Source: JBMYTN01 sp049604415 (GTDB taxonomy: Bacteria > Pseudomonadota > Alphaproteobacteria > Rhodospirillales > Rhodospirillaceae). Taken from it: DNA of 64,000 bases. The notes below the pieces were generated by a model. That model did not search any database, had not been told where the DNA came from, and was given only the letters and a program-made list of their open reading frames with translations. This document shows, in pieces, positions 1-7,244 of this stretch (positions within the stretch are counted from its first letter, which is position 1; the number at the start of each line of letters is the position of its first letter). A program made the position numbers and the translations under genes. The DNA lies in assembly GCA_049604415.1 (NCBI GenBank), contig JBMYTN010000019.1:1-64000 (forward strand). The letters run 5' to 3'.

Positions 1-7
1 CTTTTAA

Positions 8-45
8 AAAAGGCGGTGTCCCCGGATGGACACCGCCTTTTCTGT
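8..45 (+). terminator. Rho-independent terminator of the gene upstream of the window
   Basis: A perfect 14-bp stem (arms 8-21 and 28-41) closes a 6-nt loop and runs into a T-rich tail. No gene precedes it in the window, so it probably ends a transcript that enters from the left. The A-rich left flank means it could also work on the minus strand. Confidence 0.85.
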
Positions 46-256
46 TAACACTTTAAAGAGATCTGAAGGCGTTGATGGTCGCGCCGTGACAAAAATGTCG
101 TCTTTGGCGGCCATTATGACAGCTTCATGAGAGAAAGCTCGTCCAAGGCCAGTTGTGGCTTGGGTTTTTTCGCTTTTGTGCTATGTATATCGGAACAGAA
201 ACCCCACCAGGATGGTCGGGTCTCTCCACCCAAGAATATGCGTTGCTGGAGGCCAC

Positions 257-1669
257 ATGGTCTGGACCCCGAAAAAACCCGTTTCCTTCGCCGTTGCCGC
301 CGCCTTTGGCTTTGCGGTTCTGTGGGGGGGCGGCGTCGCTCCTGCCAATGCCCAGACCTTCGAAGAGGCTCTGGTGACCGCTTACCAAAACAATCCGCAG
401 CTCCAATCCCGCCGGGCTTTGCTGCGTGCGGTGGACGAGGCGGTGCCGCTGGCGATTTCCAACTGGCGTCCGAATGTGGAAATTGAGGCGTCCCAGGGCT
501 GGCAGCGCCGGGACAACGAACCCGGGGCCGACAACCAAGTCCTTAACCCGCGCCAAGCCCAGATCTCCATTGTCCAGAACCTGTTTAATGGTGGCAGTAA
601 CTTCGCCGCCCTGGAAAATGCCGAAAAGACGGTTCTGGCGGAACGGGCCACCCTGAAATCCGTGGAACAGACCGTGTTGGTGAACGCGGCCCGGGCCTAT
701 TTCAATGTGCTGCGCGACGAAGCGGTGCTGGAGTTGAACCGGAACAACGAAGATGTGTTGCGCCGCCAGCTGCAGGCCGCCCAGGACCGCTTCCGGGTTG
801 GGGAAATCACCCGGACCGACGTTGCTCAGGCCCAAAGCCGTCTGGCCGGTGCCGTGGCAGATACGGTTGAATCCGCCGGGACCCTGGAAATCTCCCGGGC
901 CAACTTTGAACAGGTGGTTGGCATGCGTCCGGGGGTTCTGGTCGAGCCGATCCCTTTCTCGGATCTGCCGCTGAGCCTCGATGACGCTATTTCTCTGGCC
1001 ACCAGCAACAACCCGGATGTGGTTGCCGCGTTGTATAACTGGGAAGCCGCTCAAGCAGACATTAAGGACCAGCGGGGCGCTCTGCTGCCGTCCTTCAACG
1101 CCTCCTTCACCTACACCTATCAGGATGAAGCGGCGGTGGACAATTTCATCACCAACACCGCCTTGGTGACCGGTACTCTGACCATCCCGATTTACCAGCA
1201 AGGCGCAGTCTATTCCCAGATCCGGGATGCTAAGCACCGGGCCGGTCAGTCTCGCCTGGATGCGGACCAGACCCGCAATGAGGTCCGGGAATCTGCGACC
1301 CAGGGCTGGGAGAACCTGTCTTCCGCTAAGGCGCGGGTGGACAGCTTCAACGCCCAGATCGAAGCCGCCAGCATTGCCCTGGAAGGGGTTTCTCGGGAAG
1401 CCCAGGTTGGCTCCCGGACCGTTCTGGATGTGTTGGATGCGGAACAGGAATTGCTGACCGCGCGGGTCAATCTGGTGCGGGCCAAGCGCGATGTCGCGGT
1501 CTCCACCTACGAATTGCTGACGGCCCTGGGCCGGATGACCGCGCAAGACCTGGCGCTGGGCACACCGATCTACGATCCGACCGAACATTACAGAGAGGTC
1601 AAATGGCAGTGGTTCGGCAGCTCCGAAAGTGCTGACCAGGATGCCGCTTACGGGCGCCCGACCAACTGA
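257..1669 (+). CDS. tolC: TolC family outer-membrane efflux channel
   Basis: This is a 470-residue TolC-type protein, which forms the trimeric outer-membrane channel of type I secretion and RND efflux machines. The ATG at 257 is chosen because GGAGG lies 4 nt upstream and the frame then opens with a signal peptide (basic start, alanine/glycine-rich core, cleavage likely after PANA before QTFEEAL). An upstream in-frame start at 155 would put about 34 unlikely residues before the signal. The mature protein shows the two structural repeats of the family, each opening with a helix of the type EALVTAYQNNPQLQSRRA, and its length is usual. In many alphaproteobacteria tolC lies directly before popZ, as here. 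The RND operon near 35-40 kb has no channel gene of its own, so this TolC is a plausible partner; that is inference. Confidence 0.93.
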   Translation: MVWTPKKPVSFAVAAAFGFAVLWGGGVAPANAQTFEEALVTAYQNNPQLQSRRALLRAVDEAVPLAISNWRPNVEIEASQGWQRRDNEPGADNQVLNPRQAQISIVQNLFNGGSNFAALENAEKTVLAERATLKSVEQTVLVNAARAYFNVLRDEAVLELNRNNEDVLRRQLQAAQDRFRVGEITRTDVAQAQSRLAGAVADTVESAGTLEISRANFEQVVGMRPGVLVEPIPFSDLPLSLDDAISLATSNNPDVVAALYNWEAAQADIKDQRGALLPSFNASFTYTYQDEAAVDNFITNTALVTGTLTIPIYQQGAVYSQIRDAKHRAGQSRLDADQTRNEVRESATQGWENLSSAKARVDSFNAQIEAASIALEGVSREAQVGSRTVLDVLDAEQELLTARVNLVRAKRDVAVSTYELLTALGRMTAQDLALGTPIYDPTEHYREVKWQWFGSSESADQDAAYGRPTN

Positions 1670-1763
1670 TCTGGACCGCATGCTGCGGGGCAGGGGCCAT
1701 GGTCGCCAGATCCAGCCCGGTATCATAGCCCGGACCGGCATCGAAATGGATCATCGAGACAGG

Positions 1764-1791
1764 AAAACGGGCTTGTAAAAGCCCGTTTTTC
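1764..1791 (+). terminator. Rho-independent terminator after tolC
   Basis: An 11-bp perfect stem (1764-1774 with 1779-1789), a GTAA tetraloop and a run of T form a classic terminator about 95 nt downstream of the tolC stop. It separates tolC from popZ. Confidence 0.88.
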
Positions 1792-1892
1792 TTTGATCCA
1801 GAAAAGGAACAACCGGTAACAATTTGTTTAGACTGCGCTTTTATGATACGTCCGAATAAGGAAACCCAATCCATACGGGACCGGCCCAAATC

Positions 1893-2585
1893 ATGAGTGA
1901 AGAAGACGCCCAACAGGAACCCTCAATGGAGGACATCCTGGCCTCGATCCGGAAGATTTTGTCCGAGGAAGAGGCGGAGCAGGAGGCTGAGCCGGAGCCC
2001 GAACCCGAACCCATGCCCGAACCGGAGCCGGAGCCAGAACCGGAGCCCGAATTCGTGCCGATGGATTTGGATGAGGAAGAGCCTGAGCCTGAACCGGAGC
2101 CAGAACCCGAACCGGTGTTTGAGCCAGAACCTGAGCCGGAGCCGGAAGAAGAGCCGCTGGAGCTCAGTGAGGATTGGATGGAGGAGGAGCCCCTTGGCGA
2201 CTTCCCTGACGAAGATATCCTTGAGCTGACCGATGCCATGGTGGTGGAAGAAGAGCCGGAGCCCGAACCGGAACCGGAGCCCGAACCGCCGCCACCCCCG
2301 CCACCTCCGCCATCGCCGCCGCCGGTCTATGAGGCGACGGATAAGGGCTTGATTGAGGCCACCACTGAAGTGGCGGCGGGCAGTCTGTTGGCTGAGCTGG
2401 CCCAGGCTGTTGCCCGGGAACGCACCATTGGTTTGGGCCATGGCCAGGTGACCTTGGAAGATATGACCATGGTGGTGTTGCGCCATTTGGTGAAGGAATG
2501 GCTGGACGAGAACCTGCCGTCCCTGACCGAGCGCCTGGTGAAACAGGAAATCGACCGCTTGGTCCGTCGTTCCGAAAACTTCTAA
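1893..2585 (+). CDS. popZ: Cell pole-organizing protein PopZ (DUF2497)
   Basis: PopZ builds a polar matrix in alphaproteobacteria that anchors the chromosome origin through ParB and recruits regulators to the cell pole. The 230-residue product has the three expected parts. Near residues 12-25 is the helix SMEDILASIRKILSEE, which binds client proteins in Caulobacter PopZ. From about residue 28 to 147 there is a low-complexity acidic, proline-rich linker, here an almost pure glutamate-proline dipeptide repeat ending in a polyproline run. From about residue 165 is the conserved helical C-terminal oligomerisation region (QVTLEDMTMVVLRHLVKEWL, then ENLPSLTERLVKQEIDRLVR). popZ often precedes valS in related genomes, but here a HAD phosphatase gene follows. 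The repetitive linker could change length by slippage. Confidence 0.93.
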   Translation: MSEEDAQQEPSMEDILASIRKILSEEEAEQEAEPEPEPEPMPEPEPEPEPEPEFVPMDLDEEEPEPEPEPEPEPVFEPEPEPEPEEEPLELSEDWMEEEPLGDFPDEDILELTDAMVVEEEPEPEPEPEPEPPPPPPPPPSPPPVYEATDKGLIEATTEVAAGSLLAELAQAVARERTIGLGHGQVTLEDMTMVVLRHLVKEWLDENLPSLTERLVKQEIDRLVRRSENF

Positions 2586-2687
2586 AGCCCCTTTGTGGGT
2601 GCAGAGAGTGCTTTCCGGGGCGGGGCCGTCCCGGTACACTCTCGTCTGTCGCTTCCCTATTCCTCCCCTTGATAGGCCTCTCTTGCC

Positions 2688-3632
2688 ATGCGCATGGTTT
2701 CCTTCCAGGACGCCTGGGCGATCTATTCGCGCGCCCAGACTGCCGGTTTGCTGCCCGCCGCTCCGCCCCCGGTGAGACCCCGTGCCGTATCGGGCGTCCT
2801 GGATGCCGTCGTGCAAGGCGGGATCAAAGGGGTTGTTTTGGATGCCTATGGGGTGTTGCACACCGGGTCCGGGCCGTTTCCCTTTGCTCTGGAGGCCGTC
2901 GCGGCCTTGAAGGCTCAGGGCATGCCGGTTTTGGTGGTCACCAATGATGTGACCCATCCCCCAGCGCAAGTGGCGGCCCGCCTGCAGGCCATGGGCTATG
3001 CCATTGGCCCTGAGGATGTCATTTCCGGCCGCTCATTGCTGCCGGAGGTTTTGGCGGACGAGCAAAACCGCAGCGATGCCTTGCCGGGATCCTGGGCGGT
3101 GCTGGCCACCGATCCAGACTCGGTTTGCGGGGTTCTGCAAGGCTGCGTGCCGGCGCCTTGGTCGGACCCCGAAGCTTTGGATGCCTGCGCTGGCTTTTTG
3201 TTCATCGACACCAATTCCTGGCCCGAGCGCGGACCAGAGGAGGGCGTTCTGCGGGCCAGTCTGGAACGGCGTCCGCGTCCGATCATCCTGTGCAATCCCG
3301 ATGTGACCTGCCCTTACCGTGGTGCCTTAAGTCTGGAACCTGGTTTCGTGGCCTTTCCTTGGGCAATGGATATCCCAGGCGTCCGGGTTATCGGGCTCGG
3401 CAAGCCTTATCCCGGTGTCTATGCCATGGTCGCTGAAACCTTTGCCGCGCGGGGTGTTGCCCGGGATCACATATTGTGTGTTGGGGACAGCCCCCATACG
3501 GATGTGCTCGGAGCCCGTTCCAACGGCATGAAAGCGCTTTTGGTGCAGAGCGGTCTGTTGGCGGGGCGAGCCATGGAGTCTTATTGTGAGGCCAGCGGGC
3601 TGTGGTCAGACTTCACCAGTGAGCACCTATGA
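2688..3632 (+). CDS. HAD-superfamily class IIA hydrolase (NagD-like, TIGR01459 type)
   Basis: This is a 314-residue HAD phosphatase of the NagD/phosphoglycolate phosphatase-like class. Motif I appears as VVLDAYGVLH, with the nucleophilic Asp and an Ala-Tyr in place of the usual second Asp context. Motif II is LVVTNDVT, the cap-proximal motif is GKPYPGVYAMV, and the metal-binding motif is CVGDSPHTDVLGARSNGMK. The class is a cytoplasmic phosphatase of small phosphorylated metabolites, and the substrate cannot be read from sequence. The start is ATG 2688; a second in-frame ATG two codons later (2694) is equally possible because no strong ribosome site is visible. It stands between popZ and ilvD, and about 250 nt without a gene follow its stop. 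Confidence 0.85.
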   Translation: MRMVSFQDAWAIYSRAQTAGLLPAAPPPVRPRAVSGVLDAVVQGGIKGVVLDAYGVLHTGSGPFPFALEAVAALKAQGMPVLVVTNDVTHPPAQVAARLQAMGYAIGPEDVISGRSLLPEVLADEQNRSDALPGSWAVLATDPDSVCGVLQGCVPAPWSDPEALDACAGFLFIDTNSWPERGPEEGVLRASLERRPRPIILCNPDVTCPYRGALSLEPGFVAFPWAMDIPGVRVIGLGKPYPGVYAMVAETFAARGVARDHILCVGDSPHTDVLGARSNGMKALLVQSGLLAGRAMESYCEASGLWSDFTSEHL

Positions 3633-3645
3633 TCTCTTCATAAAA

Positions 3646-3747
3646 GAGAGTGTCCTGTCGGAAACTTCTCCGAAAGCGACTATCATCCAACAAATTCGAT
3701 ATTTATCGGTAATTTTTGACCCTGTTGGTGATTCGTCGGACACCCTC
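3646..3747. repeat. Imperfect inverted repeat in the gap before ilvD
   Basis: GAGAGTGTCC at 3646-3655 is matched in inverted orientation by GGACACCCTC at 3738-3747 (9 of 10 positions). The 102-bp interval is A+T-rich compared with the flanking genes. It may be the remains of a small mobile element or a regulatory structure. The rest of the gap (3748-3879) shows only a 6-bp hairpin, CCCTAG/CTAGGG, around 3772-3790. Confidence 0.3.
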
Positions 3748-3879
3748 GCCATTGCAGCTTGCCCCTAGTTGACCTAGGGTGACCCTCAGAAACAGGCGAG
3801 GGCGTCACACTGCGCAGGGGATAGTTCGCAGCCGCCCGCCACAGCCCGTCGAAAAAGACAACACCGAAGGAGAGGCCCG

Positions 3880-5736
3880 ATGCCGGAGTATCGCTCCCGC
3901 ACCACCACCCATGGCCGCAATATGGCCGGCGCGCGCGGTCTTTGGCGCGCCACCGGCATGACCGACGAGGATTTCACCAAGCCGATTGTGGCCGTGGCCA
4001 ATTCCTTTACCCAATTCGTCCCAGGCCATGTGCATCTGAAAGACCTGGGCCAGCTGGTCTGCCGCGAGATTGAAACCGTCGGCGGTGTGGCCAAAGAGTT
4101 CAACACCATCGCCGTGGATGACGGCATCGCCATGGGCCATGACGGCATGCTCTATAGTCTGCCTTCCCGCGAGCTGATCGCCGATGCGGTCGAATATATG
4201 GTCAACGCCCATTGCGCCGATGCTTTGGTTTGCATCTCCAATTGCGACAAGATCACACCGGGCATGTTGATGGCGGCCATGCGCCTGAACATCCCCACCG
4301 TGTTTGTCTCCGGGGGACCGATGGAGGCGGGCAAGGTCGTCGTCGATGGCGGCGTGGTCCGCAAGCTGGATCTGGTCGATGCCATTGTCAGTGCCACCGA
4401 TGAGCGGATTTCCGGACCGGAAGTGGACAGTATTGAACGCTCGGCCTGTCCGACCTGTGGCTCCTGCTCGGGCATGTTCACCGCCAATTCCATGAACTGC
4501 CTGACCGAGGCGCTGGGGCTCGCCTTGCCGGGCAATGGCTCCCTGCTGGCCACCCATGCCGACCGCAAAAACCTGTTCATCAATGCGGCCCACACGGTGA
4601 TCGATCTGGTTGAGCGCTGGTATGACCAGGAGGACGCCCGGGTGCTGCCCCGGGGGATCGCGACCTTTGAAGCCTTTGAAAACGCCATGACCCTGGACAT
4701 CGCCATGGGCGGGTCGACCAACACGATCTTGCATTTGTTGGCCGCCGCCCAGGAAGGCGAGGTGCCCTTCACCATGGCCGATATTGACCGGCTGTCGCGC
4801 AAGGTGCCGCATCTGTGCAAGGTCGCGCCCTCGACGCCGGACTATCACATGGAAGATGTGCATCGGGCTGGTGGCGTGATGGGCATTCTGGGCGAGTTGT
4901 CCCGGGCGGGCCTGCTGCATGAGCAGGTCTCGACCGTCCATGCGCCGACCCTGTCCGACGCCATTGGCCAATGGGACGTTATAGAAAGTGCGATGATGTC
5001 GGTGGAGCGTTTCTTCCGTGCTGCGCCAGGCGGGGTGCGTACCACTCAGCCGTTTTCCCAGGACAATCGCTATGGGGCGCTGGACATCGACCGCGAAGAG
5101 GGCTGCATCCGCAAGGTGAAGCATGCCTATTCCCAAGATGGCGGGCTGGCGGTGCTGTTCGGCAATATTGCGGAAGATGGCTGTATCGTAAAAACCGCCG
5201 GGGTCGATGCCTCGATCCTGACCTTCACTGGGTCGGTTAAGCTGTGTGAGAGCCAAGAAGAGGCTGTCGCCCGTATTCTCGGCGGCGAGGTCCAAGAAGG
5301 CGATGTGGTGGTGATCCGATATGAAGGTCCCAAAGGCGGGCCAGGGATGCAGGAGATGCTGTATCCGACCAGTTATCTGAAGTCTCAGGGTTTGGGCAAA
5401 GCCTGCGCCCTGATCACTGATGGCCGGTTCTCAGGCGGCACCTCAGGCCTGTCCATTGGCCATGTCAGCCCAGAAGCGGCTGCGGGCGGCACCATCGGTT
5501 TGGTTCAGGAGGGCGATAAGATCCTGATCGATATTCCGAACCGGACCATCAATGTGGAGCTGAGCGACGCGGAATTGGCGGAGCGGCGCAAGGCGATGGA
5601 CGCACGGGGGGCGCAGGCTTGGAAGCCGGAAAAGGAGCGCTCCCGCCAAGTCTCGTCTGCCCTGAAGGCCTATGCGGCTTTGACCACCAGCGCCGATAAG
5701 GGAGCGGTGCGCGACCTGTCTCGCATCGGCGGATAA
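3880..5736 (+). CDS. ilvD: Dihydroxy-acid dehydratase
   Basis: IlvD dehydrates 2,3-dihydroxy-isovalerate and 2,3-dihydroxy-3-methylvalerate to the 2-oxo acids in valine, leucine and isoleucine synthesis, using an iron-sulfur cluster and Mg2+. The 618-residue length is that of the classic bacterial enzyme. Cluster-binding cysteines are seen in CISNCDKITPGMLM and ACPTCGSCSGMFTANSMNCL, and the C-terminal half has the conserved GKACALITDGRFSGGTSGLS segment. The start is ATG 3880 with GAAGGAG about 8 nt upstream, followed by the typical opening MPEYRSRTTTHGRNMAGARG. It appears to be monocistronic: a 250-nt gap lies before it and a strong terminator directly after it. No leader peptide rich in branched-chain residues was seen. 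Confidence 0.97.
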   Translation: MPEYRSRTTTHGRNMAGARGLWRATGMTDEDFTKPIVAVANSFTQFVPGHVHLKDLGQLVCREIETVGGVAKEFNTIAVDDGIAMGHDGMLYSLPSRELIADAVEYMVNAHCADALVCISNCDKITPGMLMAAMRLNIPTVFVSGGPMEAGKVVVDGGVVRKLDLVDAIVSATDERISGPEVDSIERSACPTCGSCSGMFTANSMNCLTEALGLALPGNGSLLATHADRKNLFINAAHTVIDLVERWYDQEDARVLPRGIATFEAFENAMTLDIAMGGSTNTILHLLAAAQEGEVPFTMADIDRLSRKVPHLCKVAPSTPDYHMEDVHRAGGVMGILGELSRAGLLHEQVSTVHAPTLSDAIGQWDVIESAMMSVERFFRAAPGGVRTTQPFSQDNRYGALDIDREEGCIRKVKHAYSQDGGLAVLFGNIAEDGCIVKTAGVDASILTFTGSVKLCESQEEAVARILGGEVQEGDVVVIRYEGPKGGPGMQEMLYPTSYLKSQGLGKACALITDGRFSGGTSGLSIGHVSPEAAAGGTIGLVQEGDKILIDIPNRTINVELSDAELAERRKAMDARGAQAWKPEKERSRQVSSALKAYAALTTSADKGAVRDLSRIGG

Positions 5737-5759
5737 CACGCTGCTCTTCCAAAGAAAAC

Positions 5760-5793
5760 AGGGCCGTTCCATTGGATGGGACGGCCCTTTTTC
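5760..5793. terminator. Bidirectional terminator between ilvD and the convergent reductase gene
   Basis: A 13-bp stem with one G-T wobble (5760-5772 with 5776-5788) closes on a 3-nt loop. It is followed by a T run on the plus strand and preceded by an A-rich run, so it can end both ilvD and the minus-strand gene whose stop is at 5803. Confidence 0.88.
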
Positions 5794-5802
5794 TGTGCAG
5801 AT

Positions 5803-6642
5803 TTAGCTGCGATAGGCAGCGGCATAATCGGTCAAATGCTGTTGGAAACTGCGCGGCTTGGCTCCGGTCAAGCGCTCCACCGCATCGGTGACGGCGGCGG
5901 TATGGCCGTCCCGCACAGGTCCGTAGATCAGGGCCAAAAAGGCGGCATAGTCTTGGGACACGCCAACGCTGGTCAGGGTGTTGATGAAGGCTTCATCCTC
6001 AATGGCTTGATAGCTCACCGGTTTGCCGCGTAAGGCGGCGATCAGCGCGGCGACAGCGTCATGGTCCAAGGCTTCCGGGCCGGTCAGGTCAAAGGCATTG
6101 CCGTCATGGGCCGAAGACGTCAGCGCCTCCGCAGCGGCGGCGGCAATGTCCCGGGCATCGATGAAACTGGTTTTGCCTGTGCCGGCGGGCAGGGCAATGG
6201 TTCCGCCTTGAACACCGGGCAGCCAGAAGGTGCGGAAGTTGTCCGCAAACCAATTCGGCCGCAGAATGACATAGGGAATCCCTGCCTTTTCAAGCAACAA
6301 CTCCGCCTGCCGATAGGGGATCTCGTCGCTGGCATTGACCCCGATCGCGGTTTGCAACACCACCTTCACCCCTTTTGCAGCGGCGGTTTCAATCACCGGC
6401 TTGAGCAGGGTGAACACATCCGTATGCCCGGCTGGCATCAAGACATAGGCCGCTTGGACGCCCGCAAAGGCGGGATCAAAGGTTTCCGGCTTGGCATAAT
6501 CAAAGGCGACACCGCTGGTGCCCTCTGGGGCGTTGGCGGAGCGACTGCCGACCCGCACGGCAGCGCCTTTGGCCAACAGCGCTTGGACGAGGGGGTTGCC
6601 AACGGTGCCATTGCCGCCAAGAACAAGAATGGGTTTGGTCAT
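5803..6642 (-). CDS. NmrA/QorB-like NAD(P)-binding oxidoreductase
   Basis: This 279-residue atypical short-chain reductase opens with the Rossmann motif ILVLGGNGTVGNPLVQAL. The fold and length match the NmrA/QorB group, which includes NADPH quinone reductases and NAD(P)-sensing proteins. The start at 6642 is chosen because GGAG lies about 7 nt upstream and the nucleotide-binding strand follows at once; the frame extends 15 codons further without supporting features. It is divergent from an HxlR-type regulator with inverted repeats between them. This matches the E. coli qorB (ytfG) / qorR (ytfH) arrangement, so a role in quinone or electrophile detoxification controlled by that regulator is likely, but the substrate is inferred. 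Confidence 0.8.
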   Translation of the reverse strand: MTKPILVLGGNGTVGNPLVQALLAKGAAVRVGSRSANAPEGTSGVAFDYAKPETFDPAFAGVQAAYVLMPAGHTDVFTLLKPVIETAAAKGVKVVLQTAIGVNASDEIPYRQAELLLEKAGIPYVILRPNWFADNFRTFWLPGVQGGTIALPAGTGKTSFIDARDIAAAAAEALTSSAHDGNAFDLTGPEALDHDAVAALIAALRGKPVSYQAIEDEAFINTLTSVGVSQDYAAFLALIYGPVRDGHTAAVTDAVERLTGAKPRSFQQHLTDYAAAYRS

Positions 6643-6678
6643 CGACTGTCTCCAGGTTTGCAGATCTGATATGCGAAA

Positions 6679-6711
6679 GGTTTCCAATAGAAACCATATT
6701 TCCTGAAGAAA
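6679..6711. promoter_or_regulatory. Two candidate HxlR operators upstream of the reductase gene
   Basis: Two inverted repeats of the form TTTC-N5-GAAA follow each other: GGTTTC-CAATA-GAAACC at 6679-6695 (6-bp perfect arms) and TTTC-CTGAA-GAAA at 6699-6711. Their centres are about 18 bp apart, close to two helical turns. They lie 37-70 bp before the reductase start codon, where a repressor would block its promoter. Confidence 0.6.
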
Positions 6712-6762
6712 GCAGATACGCTAAGCTAATCCAGCTGTGAAGACGGCACTTTGATGTGACTT

Positions 6763-6780
6763 GGTTTCCTGCGGGAAACC
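6763..6780. promoter_or_regulatory. Third candidate HxlR operator, upstream of the regulator gene
   Basis: GGTTTCC-TGCG-GGAAACC is a perfect 7-bp inverted repeat that shares the GGTTTCC half-site of the repeat at 6679. It ends 24 bp before the HxlR-type gene start, which fits autoregulation. Confidence 0.6.
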
Positions 6781-6804
6781 GGTAAGGGGTTTAGGGGACT
6801 TGAG

Positions 6805-7191
6805 ATGATACCGGACGGCATGACCTATGATGTCTATGCCCAAAATTGTCCGACCCGGATGGTTTTGGATCGCCTTGCGGACAAATGGGTGGTTTTGATC
6901 CTGCTGCATTTGTCCAAGGGGCGCTGCCGCTTCAACGCCTTGCGCCGTGCGGTCCAGGGGGTTTCGCAGAAGGTTCTGTCGCAAACCCTCAAAGCCCTGG
7001 AGCGGGATGGTTTGATCACGCGGGAGGCCTTCGCCACGGTGCCGGTGACGGTGGAATATGCCATCACGCCGCTCGGCACCACCTTGGTGGGCACCTTGGA
7101 TGGTTTGCGGGTTTGGGCGGAAAGCAATATGGACGCGGTCATCAGCGCTCGGGCCGCCTTTGATGCGAAAAAAGCTGAGGCGGAGGCTTAG
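6805..7191 (+). CDS. HxlR-family winged-helix transcriptional regulator (QorR/YodB-like)
   Basis: This is a 128-residue winged-helix regulator of the HxlR family. The conserved core is seen in NCPTRMVLDRLADKWVVLIL, then the recognition region LRRAVQGVSQKVLSQTLKAL and the wing GLITREAFATVPVTVEYAIT. Cys15 sits just before the first helix. The same position holds the redox- or electrophile-sensing cysteine in YodB, HypR and QorR, so thiol-based sensing of quinones or aldehydes is likely. ATG 6805 follows AGGGGAC by about 6 nt; ATG 6820 is a weaker alternative. It is divergent from the QorB-like reductase, and the three inverted repeats between the genes are the natural operators. Confidence 0.88.
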   Translation: MIPDGMTYDVYAQNCPTRMVLDRLADKWVVLILLHLSKGRCRFNALRRAVQGVSQKVLSQTLKALERDGLITREAFATVPVTVEYAITPLGTTLVGTLDGLRVWAESNMDAVISARAAFDAKKAEAEA

Positions 7192-7244
7192 GCCGTGAAT
7201 TCACACTGGCTGAGCAGACTCTGATCAATGGACAGAGCCGGGTC

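Noticed and set aside
125..1741. 538-codon open frame on the minus strand opposite tolC
   Set aside because: It mirrors the codon positions of tolC, has no ribosome site or recognisable domain, and tolC is a clear family match.
1923..2969. 348-codon minus-strand frame opposite popZ and the HAD gene
   Set aside because: Created by the repetitive G+C-rich popZ linker; the predicted protein is low-complexity Arg/Leu/Phe repeats.
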